Assembly (NCBI RefSeq): GCF_001693385.1
Contig: NZ_CP016428.1
Location: 5,952,001-6,016,000 of the forward strand
Length of the DNA stretch: 64,000 nt
Direction of reading: 5' to 3'
From: Bradyrhizobium icense
GTDB taxonomy: Bacteria > Pseudomonadota > Alphaproteobacteria > Rhizobiales > Xanthobacteraceae
Of this stretch, positions 35,525 to 45,060 are shown one piece after another (the stretch's first letter is position 1; each line of letters begins with the position of its first letter). The notes under the pieces are model-generated. The model did not search any database and was not told the DNA's origin. It saw only the letters and a program-made list of their open reading frames with translations. A program made the translations under genes and the position numbers.

Positions 35525-35845
35525 TCAGGCCTGCCGTTCCGGCGTCGACACCACGAGACCGTCGAGGTCGTCGCTTACCTTGATCTGGCACGACAGGCGC
35601 GAGTTCGGCCGCACGTCAAAGCCGAAATCCAGCATGTCTTCTTCCATCGGAGTCGGCGCGCCAACCTTCTCGCGCCAGGCCTCGTCGACATAAACGTGAC
35701 AGGTCGCGCAGGCGCAGGCGCCGCCGCATTCGGCTTCGATGCCCGGAATGGCGTTGCGGATCGCGGCTTCCATCACGGTCGCGCCGTTCTCAACTTCAAT
35801 GGTTCGCTTCTCGCCGTTATGGTCGACAAAGTGGATTTTGGCCAT
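35525..35845 (-). CDS. Adrenodoxin-type [2Fe-2S] ferredoxin
   Basis: A 106-residue ferredoxin beginning [20 protein letters not shown]. Cluster ligands follow C-x5-C-x2-C in [11 protein letters not shown] plus the final Cys in SCQIKV; one extra Cys lies inside the x5 gap. [20 protein letters not shown] is typical of the ISC/adrenodoxin class, which carry electrons in Fe-S biogenesis or to P450s. The nearby ferredoxin-NADP reductase is a plausible electron donor. No isc cluster is adjacent. Confidence 0.93.
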   Translation of the reverse strand: MAKIHFVDHNGEKRTIEVENGATVMEAAIRNAIPGIEAECGGACACATCHVYVDEAWREKVGAPTPMEEDMLDFGFDVRPNSRLSCQIKVSDDLDGLVVSTPERQA

Positions 35846-35977
35846 GATCGCTCGTGCTGCCGGAATATGTAAGGAAGGTCCCGGCAGTCCCTATAACGGG
35901 TCGATCCGCGCAGCGCCAGCGGTCGGGAGGAAAACCTTAAACCGGGCATTATACGAAGGTTTTGGGCGGCTTCCCGC

Positions 35978-36355
35978 TCAGGAACGGCGTAGAACCGCAT
36001 CGATCGTTGCCCGCGCCCGTGCAACCGCGTCGCTGAGTTCGTCGAGCGCGTCAGACGGGTCGGAGCCGCCGGCAATCGCCGCCTCCAGCCGGGTCGCGGC
36101 ATCGGCGACGGCAAAGGCACCGATCGCGCGGGCCGAGCCCTTCAGCGTATGCACCAATGCGCCTGCATCCGAAGGCAAGGCGGCGAGCGTGCTCACCAAT
36201 CCTGCTGATTGAGCCACGAACATCGCCAACACCTCCTGCTCAAGGCTGGCATCGCCGAGCGTCATGCACTTGAGATGTTCGAAGTCGATCGGCCCGTCAT
36301 CGGGAGCCAGCGGCGGCGATGGCATCCATTCTATCCGTTCGAGATGAAGCGGCAT
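35978..36355 (-). CDS. Hpt-domain protein
   Basis: A 125-residue protein with an Hpt four-helix bundle: DASLEQEVLAMFVAQSAGLV and the phospho-acceptor motif HTLKGSARAIGA, with the active His in AGALVHTLKGSA. Standalone Hpt proteins relay phosphate between response regulators and hybrid kinases. The partners are not in the window. It is divergent from the giant coiled-coil gene; the gap contains CtrA-like sequences. Confidence 0.9.
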   Translation of the reverse strand: MPLHLERIEWMPSPPLAPDDGPIDFEHLKCMTLGDASLEQEVLAMFVAQSAGLVSTLAALPSDAGALVHTLKGSARAIGAFAVADAATRLEAAIAGGSDPSDALDELSDAVARARATIDAVLRRS

Positions 36356-36743
36356 TAGCTTAAGTCCGGATCGCCCAGCACAGTGATTCTACGGAAAGGG
36401 CATTTCCGCCAGCCAACCACGGCATCGGTTAACGGAACGTTCTCAGAATTTGCCGCAGCTTTGCCCCATTTTCGCCCGTAATCTGCCGGGATCGCCAATC
36501 CGGTTCCAGAAATTTGTGTATCCGTAAGGTCTTAAGGGACAAAGCTGTTAACGATGATTAAGAATGTCTTAATCGCGGCCATTTCATTCGCATCGCTCAA
36601 CCAATAGGATGTTCGCGGACGGGTGCGGACAAGCTGCCGACGGGTACGCTTGCGTCCGCGGGGGCATGAATCCGGCTTCGAGCTTGCGGGGGTTTTTTGC
36701 AAGAACGGCTGGACGCGCAAAGTTTAAGAGGGCTCGGACTGAC
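36356..36743. promoter_or_regulatory. Divergent regulatory region between the Hpt gene and the coiled-coil gene
   Basis: 388 bases without a gene, with several TTAA-type elements. The best is at 36558-36572. A TTAA also occurs at 36429 and at 36550 next to it. A longer reading frame for the downstream gene starts at 36609 but is not needed. Confidence 0.5.
36558..36572. promoter_or_regulatory. CtrA-like binding site upstream of the pole-ring-like gene
   Basis: TTAA, seven bases (GAATGTC), TTAA: an exact match to the CtrA consensus. It lies 172 bp before the chosen start at 36744. CtrA links polar growth and cell-cycle genes in alphaproteobacteria; actual binding is inferred. Confidence 0.5.
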
Positions 36744-39700
36744 ATGGCGAACAATCCGAAGAAGGTCAAAGATCCCACTGAAGTCGCGCTCTCTGCCATT
36801 CAGGAAGCGCTCAACATCAGCGACACGACCGTCGACAGCAGCCGAAATTCGATTGGCGGCGAACTCACGCCGCCGAGCATGCCCACCGCCGCACCACCTT
36901 ACTCAGAAATGCAGTTCGACACGCGCGCAGGCGCCGAGCGACCGACGTTCGATCCGATCGAAGAGCCGCGCAGCCCCCGTCGCGCCGCCAATGACGATCG
37001 CGAAACCATCGGACAGATTCTGCAGGCGATCCAGAAGAACCATCCTGCCCGCAGCGTCTACACGCTTGCGACCGCGTTTGGCGGCGTCTGGGTGCTCGGC
37101 TGCGCCCTTCTGACCGTCAGCTTCCTGCCTTCGCTGCAGGCGGCGATCGGACAGAGCGGCGGCGTGCTGGTGCTGGCTGGCCTTGCGGCGTTGTTCTTTG
37201 CGCCGGTGCTCTTGTTCTATTTTCTCGCCAGCCTTGCCTGGCGCGGCCAGGAAATGCGGATGATCGCGCAGTCGATGGCGCAGGTCGCGATCCGCTTCTC
37301 CGAGCCCGAAGGAGCAGCCGCGGATTCCATGGTGACCGTCGGCCAGGCGATCCGCCGCGAGGTCGCGGCGATGGGCGATGGCGTCGAGCGCGCGATCGCA
37401 CGCGCCGGCGAACTGGAAACGCTGGTCGCCAATGAAGTCGCAGCACTCGAGCGCGCCTATACCGACAACGAAGTGCGCATTCGGGCACTGCTGCAGGACA
37501 TCGCGCATCAGCGCGACAATCTGGTCGGCCAGGCCGAGCAGGTTCGCAGTGCCATTTCCGGCGTCCAGATCGACTTGCGCCACGACATCGCGCTGATCTC
37601 GGACGCGATCGCTTCACGCGTCGACGAGGTCGCAAAAAGCATCACCGGCGCGCTGGAAGAGCGAGGCCAGCACATCACGAGCGCGTTGAGCCATGCCGGG
37701 GACAACATGATCCTCGCACTCGGCGAGCGCGGCGGCGACCTGCTCGATCGTCTGGAAGAAGCCAGCGCCGAGACCACACGCGCCGTGCTCGACGCCTCCG
37801 AGCGGCTGACCACCAGCCTCAATTTCAAGACCGGGCACGTCCACGACGAATTCGTCGATCTGGCCGATCGCGTCCACGAGGTGCTGAACGAGCGCATCGA
37901 CCGCATCACCAGCGAATTCGAGCAGCGCTCCTCGACCATCGTCGACGGCATCTCGGACCGCACCGAGCAGGTCCACGACTCCCTGAAGAATTCCTCCGAC
38001 TCGCTCTTGCTAGAGCTCGAGCTGCGGTCGGGCGATCTCGTCAGCAAGATCGATGATGCCGGCAACCGGCTGGCGAGTCGCATCCTTACCTCCGGCGACA
38101 AGGCCAGCGACGCGCTTGACGTCACGGTGAATACGCTGGTCGCCAAGGTGATCAGCCAGACCGAGAACGCGCACGACAGTCTCGCGCTGCAGATGAGCGC
38201 GTTCGACGAACTGGTGAAGAACCAGGGCTCGGAGCTTGCAGAAAAATTCGCCCGCGACAGCGGCACGCTCGGTGCGCTGATCACGCGGCATATCTCGGAG
38301 TTCGACCGCACTGTCAAAACCTTCGGCGGCGAGATCGTCGAGCGCATGGGGCAGCGGACCCAGGAGATATCAGACAGCCTGAAGAATTACGTCGACACCT
38401 TCGACACCCGCATGGTCTCGAACAGCGGCGAGATCACCGCTTCCCTCGATCAGCGGCTGCTGCAGTTCGAAACCCAGCTCGGCACCCGCGTCAGCAGCCT
38501 CGACGCTTCGCTCGACAGCAAGATCAAGTCGTTCGACGAGACCATCGACGGCCGCCTGAAATCGCTCGAGACGACATTCGATACCCGCGCGAAGTCCGTC
38601 ACCGAAACGATCGATGACCGCCTCGGCACGCTGTCGAACTCGTTGACCGATGGCGCTGCGCAGGCAATCCAGTCAATCGACCAGCGGCTCACCCTGCTCA
38701 CCTCCTCGTTGACCGACGGTACCGCGCAGGCAATCGCAGCGATCGACCATCGCATTGCCAACGTCACCGAAACCATCGACGGCCGCAGCGCCCACTTGAC
38801 TGACACCATCCAAGCGCGATTCCAGGAAATTCACCAAGGCATTGAAACGCGAGTCGGCGACATCGCGAGCGGCGTCGAAACCCGCGTCGGCGATATCGCC
38901 AACGGCGTCGAGACCCGGGTTGGCGCCATCGCCGGGGACATCGATACCCGCGTTGCGCAATTCGAGGATCTGCTCGGCTCGCGCATTGAGGCCGTGGCCG
39001 GCCGGATCGAAAGCAGCGGCCGCCAGGCTAGCGAAGACCTGATGTCGCGCGCCGAAATGCTGTCCTCGGGCATCAAGTCGCATGTTGAGGACGCCGAGCG
39101 TTCGCTGACCAATCTCGTCGTCAACACCGCAGAGACCATCCAAACCGGCGCGCGTACCGCGCAGCAGTCGCTGCTGACGGTTTCCTCCGATGTCGGCGCA
39201 CAACTCAAGCTGACCTCGGCCGAGGTCGAGGCCGCCCTCACCGCCGTCGGCACCGGCGCAGCCAATTCGATCCTGACCAGCGCCAAAGATGCCCAGACCA
39301 CGTTGGTGTCGGCCTCCTCCGAGGCTGCCTCGCAGATCAAATCTCTCGCCGCCGACGTCGAGCGCACCCTCTCGGCCGCCGGCGATGCCACGGCCGCATC
39401 GGTTCTCGCCGGCGCGCGCGAGGCGCAGACCACGCTGGTGACCGCGTCCGCCGACGCCGCAAGCCAGGTCAAGTCGCTCGCCACCGACGTCGAGCGTTCG
39501 CTGTCGGTCGCCGGCACGGCAACCGCCGAGGCCGTCACCGCAGGTGCCCGTGAAGCACAGAGCACGCTGGTCGCCGCCTCTACCGAGGCCGCCAATCAAG
39601 TCAAGTCGCTTGCGGCCGACGTACAGCGTTCGTTGTCCCTCGCCGGAACGGCGACCGCCGAGGCGATCACGGCAGGCGCCCGCGAGGCCCAGAATACCCT

Positions 39701-42041
39701 GATGAACGCGTCCGCCGACGCGTCGACCCAGGTCAAGGCGCTCGCCGCCGACATGGAACGTTCGCTCTCGATGGCCGGCAATGCCACCGCCGAGTCGATC
39801 ACGACGGGTGCACGCGAGGCCCAGAACACGTTGATCACGGCGTCCACGGAAGCCGCCAACCACGTCAAGTCGCTGGCGATCGACGTCGAACGCACGCTGA
39901 CCTCGGTCGGCACCGACACCGCGACCTCCATCCTCGGCACCGCGCGCGAAGCCCAGAACTCGTTGTCTGCGACCTCTGCCGAGGCCGCCAACCAGATCAA
40001 GGCGATCGCCGCCGACATGGAGCGTTCGCTCGGCATTGTCACCGCCAGCACGACGGATACCATCCAGACCACCGCGCAAAACGCGCAGAGCGTGCTGGTG
40101 GCCGCAACGAACGAGGTCAACTCCAAAGTCAAGTCGACCTCGGCCGACATTGAACGTTCGGTGCTCGCCGCGAGCAGCAATTTCGGCTCGACGATGACCG
40201 GCAAGACCGACGAAATCGTCACCTACGTCCAGCAGCAGACCGACCGTCTGGCGCAGATCGTCGACAGCCGCCGCGGTTCGCTGGTCGAGGCGCTCAGCAG
40301 CAGGACCACGCAACTGGCGACCGACATCGACCGCGTCACCGCCGACGCCCTGAAGTCGATCGAGACCCGCGGCCAGGCGTTCTCGCAATCGATGTCGACC
40401 CACGGCTCGGAAGTCGCGCGCACGATTACCACCGCAGGCGACCTCGCCACCGGCGCGGTGGCCAAGTCGCTGAAGGACCTCGAACAGGCGTCGCGCTCGG
40501 CCATCGACCAGTCGCGTCAGGTGTCGATCGCCGCCGTCACCGAAATGCAGGAGACCAGCAAGATCCTGCGCACCGACACGGTGGCGCTGTTCGAGCGGCT
40601 GCGTGAAGGCAACATCCTGCTGCAGGAAGTGCTGACGGGCGCCCACGACAATCTCAACTCGCTGGAACGCGCACTGGTGACCCGCGTGGCCGACTTCGTA
40701 TCCGCCATGAACGACGTTACCGCACGCAACGGCGTCGCGACCCAGACGCTGGAAGACCAGTTGACCGTGTTCAACTCCAAGAGCACGAAGGCGCTGGAGG
40801 ATCTCGGCGCACTGTCGAGCGAGTTCGAGAAACACGGCAAGGAACTGGTGGAAGCCGCGGCGGTGGTCGAGCAGGCCAACCGCTCTACCACGACTTCGGT
40901 CGCCGATCGCAAGTCTCAACTTGAGTCGCTGGTCACCACCATCGACCTGCGCACCACCGATCTCGACCAGCGGCTGTCGCGCTTCACCGGCCTGCTCGAC
41001 GAATCGCTCGCCGCGGCGGAAGAACGCGCCCGCGATATCGCGCGCGTCGTGGCGGAAACCGCCGGCGCAGGATCGGCCGCGATCAGCCGCCAGTTCGAAG
41101 CCGTGCGCGCTGCGGCCGAAAACGAGCGGCAGCAGACCCTCGACGCCATGAACGATCTGTACCAACAGAGCACGCATGAAACCGATGCTATGTTCAAGCA
41201 ATCGACCGAGAAGTTCGCTGCGATGGTGCAGTCGATGAAGCAGATGGCGGCCGAGATGCATCAGGAGCTCGAGGCGACGCGCAACGAGCTGCGCCGCGGC
41301 GTGCTCGAGATGCCGCAGGAGGCGGCCGACAACACCGCGCAGATGCGCAAGGTGATCGTCGACCAGATCGAGGCACTTGCCGAGCTCAACCGGATCGTCG
41401 CGCATCACGGCCGCGGCCTCGACGTTGTGACTTCCGGCCGCGCCAGCGTGCAACGCCAGGAAGAGCCCGTGATGGCAGCGGCCGCCGGCGGCCGCAACGA
41501 AGTGCGGATGCGCGACGCCGGCAGCGCTTCGACGCTACCGCCGCCGGATCTCGGCATGCCGGCCCCGCGCCGCGCCGAAGCCCCGCCGGTCAGTCCGGTG
41601 AGCCAGGATGCCGGACGCGACGGATGGCTGTCCGACCTGCTCCACCGCACCGATGCAGGTACCGGACGCGAGGCTCCCCGTGGCCGCTCGCCGCAGGCCC
41701 CGGTCAATCCGCTGGAGTCGCTGTCGCTCGACATCGGCCGGCTGATGGATCGCAACCTCGCCGCCGAAATGTGGGATCGCTACCAGCGCGGCGAGAGCAA
41801 GGCGTTCAGCAAACGCCTCTACACGCCGGCCGGCCAGAAGGCGTTCGATGAAGTCGCCCGCAAGTATCGCGCCGACCGCAGCTTCAAGCAGACGGTCGAC
41901 CGCTATATCGCGGAGTTCGAACGGCTCCTGGACGAAGTTGCACGCGAGGATCGCGGGCCGCAGGCGCTGCGCGGCCACCTCACCTCGGAGACCGGGCTGG
42001 TCTACACCCTGCTCGCGCACGCAGCGGGACGGCTGGGGTAA
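36744..42041 (+). CDS. Giant membrane-anchored coiled-coil protein, growth pole ring (GPR/RgsE)-like
   Basis: A 1765-residue protein. Residues 1-100 are disordered and acidic. Two membrane helices follow (about 105-130 and 140-165). The rest is a long heptad-rich region of apolipoprotein-like repeats with many SITGALEERG, RVGDIA and TETIDGR-type units. An eight-copy 44-residue repeat lies at about residues 803-1150. A helical C-terminal domain begins near MWDRYQRGESKAFSKRL. The layout matches Agrobacterium GPR and Sinorhizobium RgsE, which form a ring at the growing pole and are needed for polar growth. The ATG at 36744 follows GGGCTCGGACTGAC; the upstream frame from 36609 looks non-coding. 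Confidence 0.8.
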   Translation: MANNPKKVKDPTEVALSAIQEALNISDTTVDSSRNSIGGELTPPSMPTAAPPYSEMQFDTRAGAERPTFDPIEEPRSPRRAANDDRETIGQILQAIQKNHPARSVYTLATAFGGVWVLGCALLTVSFLPSLQAAIGQSGGVLVLAGLAALFFAPVLLFYFLASLAWRGQEMRMIAQSMAQVAIRFSEPEGAAADSMVTVGQAIRREVAAMGDGVERAIARAGELETLVANEVAALERAYTDNEVRIRALLQDIAHQRDNLVGQAEQVRSAISGVQIDLRHDIALISDAIASRVDEVAKSITGALEERGQHITSALSHAGDNMILALGERGGDLLDRLEEASAETTRAVLDASERLTTSLNFKTGHVHDEFVDLADRVHEVLNERIDRITSEFEQRSSTIVDGISDRTEQVHDSLKNSSDSLLLELELRSGDLVSKIDDAGNRLASRILTSGDKASDALDVTVNTLVAKVISQTENAHDSLALQMSAFDELVKNQGSELAEKFARDSGTLGALITRHISEFDRTVKTFGGEIVERMGQRTQEISDSLKNYVDTFDTRMVSNSGEITASLDQRLLQFETQLGTRVSSLDASLDSKIKSFDETIDGRLKSLETTFDTRAKSVTETIDDRLGTLSNSLTDGAAQAIQSIDQRLTLLTSSLTDGTAQAIAAIDHRIANVTETIDGRSAHLTDTIQARFQEIHQGIETRVGDIASGVETRVGDIANGVETRVGAIAGDIDTRVAQFEDLLGSRIEAVAGRIESSGRQASEDLMSRAEMLSSGIKSHVEDAERSLTNLVVNTAETIQTGARTAQQSLLTVSSDVGAQLKLTSAEVEAALTAVGTGAANSILTSAKDAQTTLVSASSEAASQIKSLAADVERTLSAAGDATAASVLAGAREAQTTLVTASADAASQVKSLATDVERSLSVAGTATAEAVTAGAREAQSTLVAASTEAANQVKSLAADVQRSLSLAGTATAEAITAGAREAQNTLMNASADASTQVKALAADMERSLSMAGNATAESITTGAREAQNTLITASTEAANHVKSLAIDVERTLTSVGTDTATSILGTAREAQNSLSATSAEAANQIKAIAADMERSLGIVTASTTDTIQTTAQNAQSVLVAATNEVNSKVKSTSADIERSVLAASSNFGSTMTGKTDEIVTYVQQQTDRLAQIVDSRRGSLVEALSSRTTQLATDIDRVTADALKSIETRGQAFSQSMSTHGSEVARTITTAGDLATGAVAKSLKDLEQASRSAIDQSRQVSIAAVTEMQETSKILRTDTVALFERLREGNILLQEVLTGAHDNLNSLERALVTRVADFVSAMNDVTARNGVATQTLEDQLTVFNSKSTKALEDLGALSSEFEKHGKELVEAAAVVEQANRSTTTSVADRKSQLESLVTTIDLRTTDLDQRLSRFTGLLDESLAAAEERARDIARVVAETAGAGSAAISRQFEAVRAAAENERQQTLDAMNDLYQQSTHETDAMFKQSTEKFAAMVQSMKQMAAEMHQELEATRNELRRGVLEMPQEAADNTAQMRKVIVDQIEALAELNRIVAHHGRGLDVVTSGRASVQRQEEPVMAAAAGGRNEVRMRDAGSASTLPPPDLGMPAPRRAEAPPVSPVSQDAGRDGWLSDLLHRTDAGTGREAPRGRSPQAPVNPLESLSLDIGRLMDRNLAAEMWDRYQRGESKAFSKRLYTPAGQKAFDEVARKYRADRSFKQTVDRYIAEFERLLDEVAREDRGPQALRGHLTSETGLVYTLLAHAAGRLG
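39150..40200 (+). repeat. Eight tandem 132-bp repeats inside the coiled-coil gene
   Basis: Each unit encodes about 44 residues of the pattern A-x-x-A-Q-x-x-L-x-x-x-S-x-E-A-A-x-Q-V-K-S-L-A-x-D-V-E-R-S-L. Units start near 39150 and every 132 bp after. Middle units are close to identical in protein but differ at third positions, so they are old or under protein-level selection. Outer units are more diverged. Confidence 0.8.
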
Positions 42042-42062
42042 GGCCCAGACCGAGTGCAGAAC

Positions 42063-42096
42063 ACGAAACGGAGGCAGTGATGCCTCCGTTTTTCGT
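42063..42096 (+). terminator. Rho-independent terminator of the coiled-coil gene
   Basis: AAACGGAGGCA pairs with TGCCTCCGTTT around GTGA, followed by five T. It lies 25 bp after the stop at 42041. Confidence 0.85.
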
Positions 42097-42097
42097 T

Positions 42098-42298
42098 TCA
42101 GCGCGGGTGGAGCGTACGACCGGCGGCCTCGCATGCCTGCAGCGCGCGCATGCGTTCCGCCCACCGCATCGCGTAGTCCGATCCGCCAAACGCCTCTCCG
42201 TAAAACCACGGTGCCATCCGCAGTACGAGCTGAAGATTTGCGGGATTCCAACGTACATCTCGTGGAAGAGCGTACGATTCCGCGTCGATTAAGTTCAT
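42098..42298 (-). CDS. Hypothetical small protein
   Basis: A 66-residue protein from the ATG at 42298 (an ATG at 42307 would add three residues). The sequence MNLIDAESYALPRDVRWNPA continues through NLQLVLRMAPWFYGEAFGGS and ends AERMRALQACEAAGRTLHPR. It has amphipathic helices and four Trp or Tyr-rich sites, and no signal. I do not recognise the family. Composition looks coding and the gene fits between terminator and the next promoter, but evidence is limited to one frame. Confidence 0.5.
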   Translation of the reverse strand: MNLIDAESYALPRDVRWNPANLQLVLRMAPWFYGEAFGGSDYAMRWAERMRALQACEAAGRTLHPR

Positions 42299-42370
42299 TG
42301 CTACCAAGAGTATTTACGAGAGATTCTTGATTGCGGCTTAGTTTCCCGATCCGTGTCGGGACGAGATGGC

Positions 42371-45034
42371 ATGAACTTGATTTCCAGGGCGCGAAGCCTG
42401 TTTGCCGTCGGCGAATGCTCGACGCCGCACGGCCGCGCGCTCGTGAGCGAACAGTTCCGCATCCTCACCAACCAGGTTCCGATCCTCTATGCCGTGCTGC
42501 TGCTGGACAGTATCAGCATCGGCTTCGTTTTGCCCTCATCCGTAAGCGGGTGGCTGAGATTTACCCTGCCCGGCGTGCTCCTGACCGTTAGCATCATCCG
42601 GATGATCCAGTGGATCAGGATGCGGGGGGTTGAACTTACACCGGAAGACTCCTACCGGTTTCTGGCGCGCATGCGGATTCTTTCCGCCGCCCTGCCCGCC
42701 GGGTTTCTGATCTGGACCTTGGCGCTGATCGAGGCCGTGGACCCCGCGCTTCGCGCACCGATCTCGCTTCTCGTCTTCATGGGCTGCATCGGCGCCGCTT
42801 ATTGTCTCGGCAGCTTCCCACCGGCGTCCCGCCTGACGCTGCTCATTACGGGGTTGCCACTCGCGATGCGGCTGCTCGCTTCCGGCGAGCCACTTCTGGT
42901 TTGTATCGGCATCAATCTCGCCCTTGTGCTGGTTCTATTCGTCCGGATGATCAACACGAACTTCGGCAATTTCGTCCGGCTGATCGAAACTCAGGCCAGA
43001 CTTGCCGAAGAGGGAGAGCGGGCTCGCGCCGCGCATACCTACCTGACGGAAGCGCTGGACGTCGTGCCAGAGGGATTGGCGATATTCGACAAGGACGATC
43101 GGCTAGTGTTGTGGAACCGGCAATACCCCAAGCTCTACGCTTCCAACGCGGCGGCCATCGTTCAGGGCGCCCACTTCAAAGACATTCTTCGTGCCGGGCT
43201 GACGCATCACCAATATGCCGACGCCGTCGGGCGGGAGGAAGAATGGTTCAGGGAACGCATGGCCCGCCATGCCCTGCCGCAAAGCTCCCACGAACAGCAA
43301 CTGCCGGGAGACAGATGGACCCGCATCGAGGAGCGGCGGACAGCGGACGGCGGCAGCATCGGGATCCGAGTCGACATTACCGACCTCAAACGCAGCGAGG
43401 CTTCATTCCGGCTGCTGTTTGAGGAGAACCCGCTGCCGATGTGGGTGGCAGATGCGGACGCGCGGCGGCTGTTGGCGGTCAACGCCGCGATGTGCAGCCA
43501 CTACGGCTATTCCCGCGAAGAACTGCTCTCGATGTCAGAACACGACCTCAGCGCAGACGGCTGCGCTCCGGCGGAGCCGACCCGCACATCGCAGGAACCC
43601 GTCATCCACAAGACTTCCGGCGGCAACCTCATCGAGGTCGTCATTGAAGCGCGGCCGCTGTCGTATCAGGGCAAGGCCGGTATGGTTTCGGTGGCGTTCG
43701 ACGTAACGGAGCGCAACCGCGCCGAACAGAGGGTCAGGTATCTGGCGTCGCACGATCTCCTGACCGACCTACCCAATCGCGGCGCGTTCGACGCTCACCT
43801 TTCCGCGCTGATCCAGCATTCGGAAGAAGCTCGCGGCAGCTTTGTCGTGCTTTGCATCGATCTCGATCATTTCAAGGAGGTCAACGACCTCTTTGGCCAT
43901 TCGATGGGCGACGCCCTATTGCGGGAGGTCTCCTGCCGGCTGCGGCAGGCTGCGCAGGGAGCCTATGTCGCGCGCGTTGGCGGCGATGAATTTATCGCCC
44001 TCACGCAGCAGGTACCGCTGCCCGGAGCCGGCGAATTGCTGGCGGCCAGAATGCGCGAAGCTTTCAGGCACCCGATCGAAATCGACGGCCACGCGCTGGA
44101 GATCGACCTCAGCATCGGCATGGCGCTCTACCCGCGCGATGGCGACAACCCGGCCACTCTGCTGGCCAACGCGGATGCCGCGCTCTATCGCGCCAAGCAC
44201 GAAGGGCGCGGGGTGACGCGCATCTTCACCAGTGCGATGGACCGGCAGTTGCGCGACCGCCGCGCGATGGAGCACGATTTACGTTCCGCCGTCGAGAACG
44301 GCGAACTTTACCTCGAGTATCAGCCGCAGCGTCACCGGGATGGCAAGATAACCGGGTTTGAGGCGCTGGTCCGCTGGCAGCATCCGCTGCGTGGCTTGGT
44401 GACACCCGGCGAGTTCATTCCGGTCGCCGAGGATAGCGGCTCGATCGCGAAGATCGACGAATGGGTTCTGATGGAAGCCTGCCGGCAGGCATCATCATGG
44501 GACGAGAGCGTGCGCATTGCGGTGAACGTTTCAGCGGCGCAATTTCGCCGCGAAAATCTGGAGCACCAGGTGCGCCGAGCGCTGCGCGAGAGCGGCCTGC
44601 CGCCATCGCGGCTCGAGCTGGAGATCACCGAAGGCGTACTGATCGAGGACATCTCGCGCGCAAGTCTGACGCTCAAATCTCTCAAATCGCTTGGCGTCAT
44701 GATTGCGCTCGACGATTTCGGCACCGGTTACTCGTCTCTGTCTTACCTGCAAGCGTTTCCGCTCGACCGGATCAAGATCGACCGCTCCTTCGTCATGTCG
44801 CTGGCGTCGAGTGCGCCCTCACTGGCGATCGTGCGCGCCGTGATCGGGCTCGCTCACGGCTTCAATGTCCCGGTGCTTGCCGAAGGTGTCGAAACCAACG
44901 AACAGCTCTCGATCCTGATGCGAGAGCGATGCGACGATATGCAGGGCTATCTGATCGGCCATCCGCACAAGGCGGAGCTGTATGCCGAGCATATGAAAGC
45001 CGGCGCCGGCGTCCGGCTCAGAACGGCTAGTTGA
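42371..45034 (+). CDS. Membrane PAS-PAS-GGDEF-EAL cyclic-di-GMP protein
   Basis: An 887-residue protein. Six hydrophobic segments occupy residues about 35-200 (for example IPVLYAVLLLDSISIGFVL-like VPILYAVLLLDSISIGF, and LLVCIGINLALVLVLFVR). Two PAS domains follow, one starting LDVVPEGLAIFDKDDRLVLW and one starting LLFEENPLPMWVADADARR. GGDEF is intact in VARVGGDEFIAL, as is DLDHFKEVNDLFGH; EAL is intact in GFEALVRWQHP with DDFGTGYSSLSYL. I preferred the ATG at 42371, which has GGGACGAGA upstream, to the GTG at 42353. Activity may be synthesis, hydrolysis or both. Confidence 0.93.
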   Translation: MNLISRARSLFAVGECSTPHGRALVSEQFRILTNQVPILYAVLLLDSISIGFVLPSSVSGWLRFTLPGVLLTVSIIRMIQWIRMRGVELTPEDSYRFLARMRILSAALPAGFLIWTLALIEAVDPALRAPISLLVFMGCIGAAYCLGSFPPASRLTLLITGLPLAMRLLASGEPLLVCIGINLALVLVLFVRMINTNFGNFVRLIETQARLAEEGERARAAHTYLTEALDVVPEGLAIFDKDDRLVLWNRQYPKLYASNAAAIVQGAHFKDILRAGLTHHQYADAVGREEEWFRERMARHALPQSSHEQQLPGDRWTRIEERRTADGGSIGIRVDITDLKRSEASFRLLFEENPLPMWVADADARRLLAVNAAMCSHYGYSREELLSMSEHDLSADGCAPAEPTRTSQEPVIHKTSGGNLIEVVIEARPLSYQGKAGMVSVAFDVTERNRAEQRVRYLASHDLLTDLPNRGAFDAHLSALIQHSEEARGSFVVLCIDLDHFKEVNDLFGHSMGDALLREVSCRLRQAAQGAYVARVGGDEFIALTQQVPLPGAGELLAARMREAFRHPIEIDGHALEIDLSIGMALYPRDGDNPATLLANADAALYRAKHEGRGVTRIFTSAMDRQLRDRRAMEHDLRSAVENGELYLEYQPQRHRDGKITGFEALVRWQHPLRGLVTPGEFIPVAEDSGSIAKIDEWVLMEACRQASSWDESVRIAVNVSAAQFRRENLEHQVRRALRESGLPPSRLELEITEGVLIEDISRASLTLKSLKSLGVMIALDDFGTGYSSLSYLQAFPLDRIKIDRSFVMSLASSAPSLAIVRAVIGLAHGFNVPVLAEGVETNEQLSILMRERCDDMQGYLIGHPHKAELYAEHMKAGAGVRLRTAS

Positions 45035-45060
45035 TCGCCCGAAAAGGCCATGAGGGCCCC

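Noticed and set aside
39150..40200. Regular repeats that might be taken for a CRISPR or tandem non-coding array
   Set aside because: The 132-bp units keep the reading frame and code for helical repeats; there are no spacers.
38673..41453. A 926-residue open frame on the minus strand opposite the coiled-coil gene
   Set aside because: It is a mirror of the repeat-rich plus-strand gene caused by GC-rich third positions; the protein is Arg/Gly/His-rich with no family features and no ribosome site.
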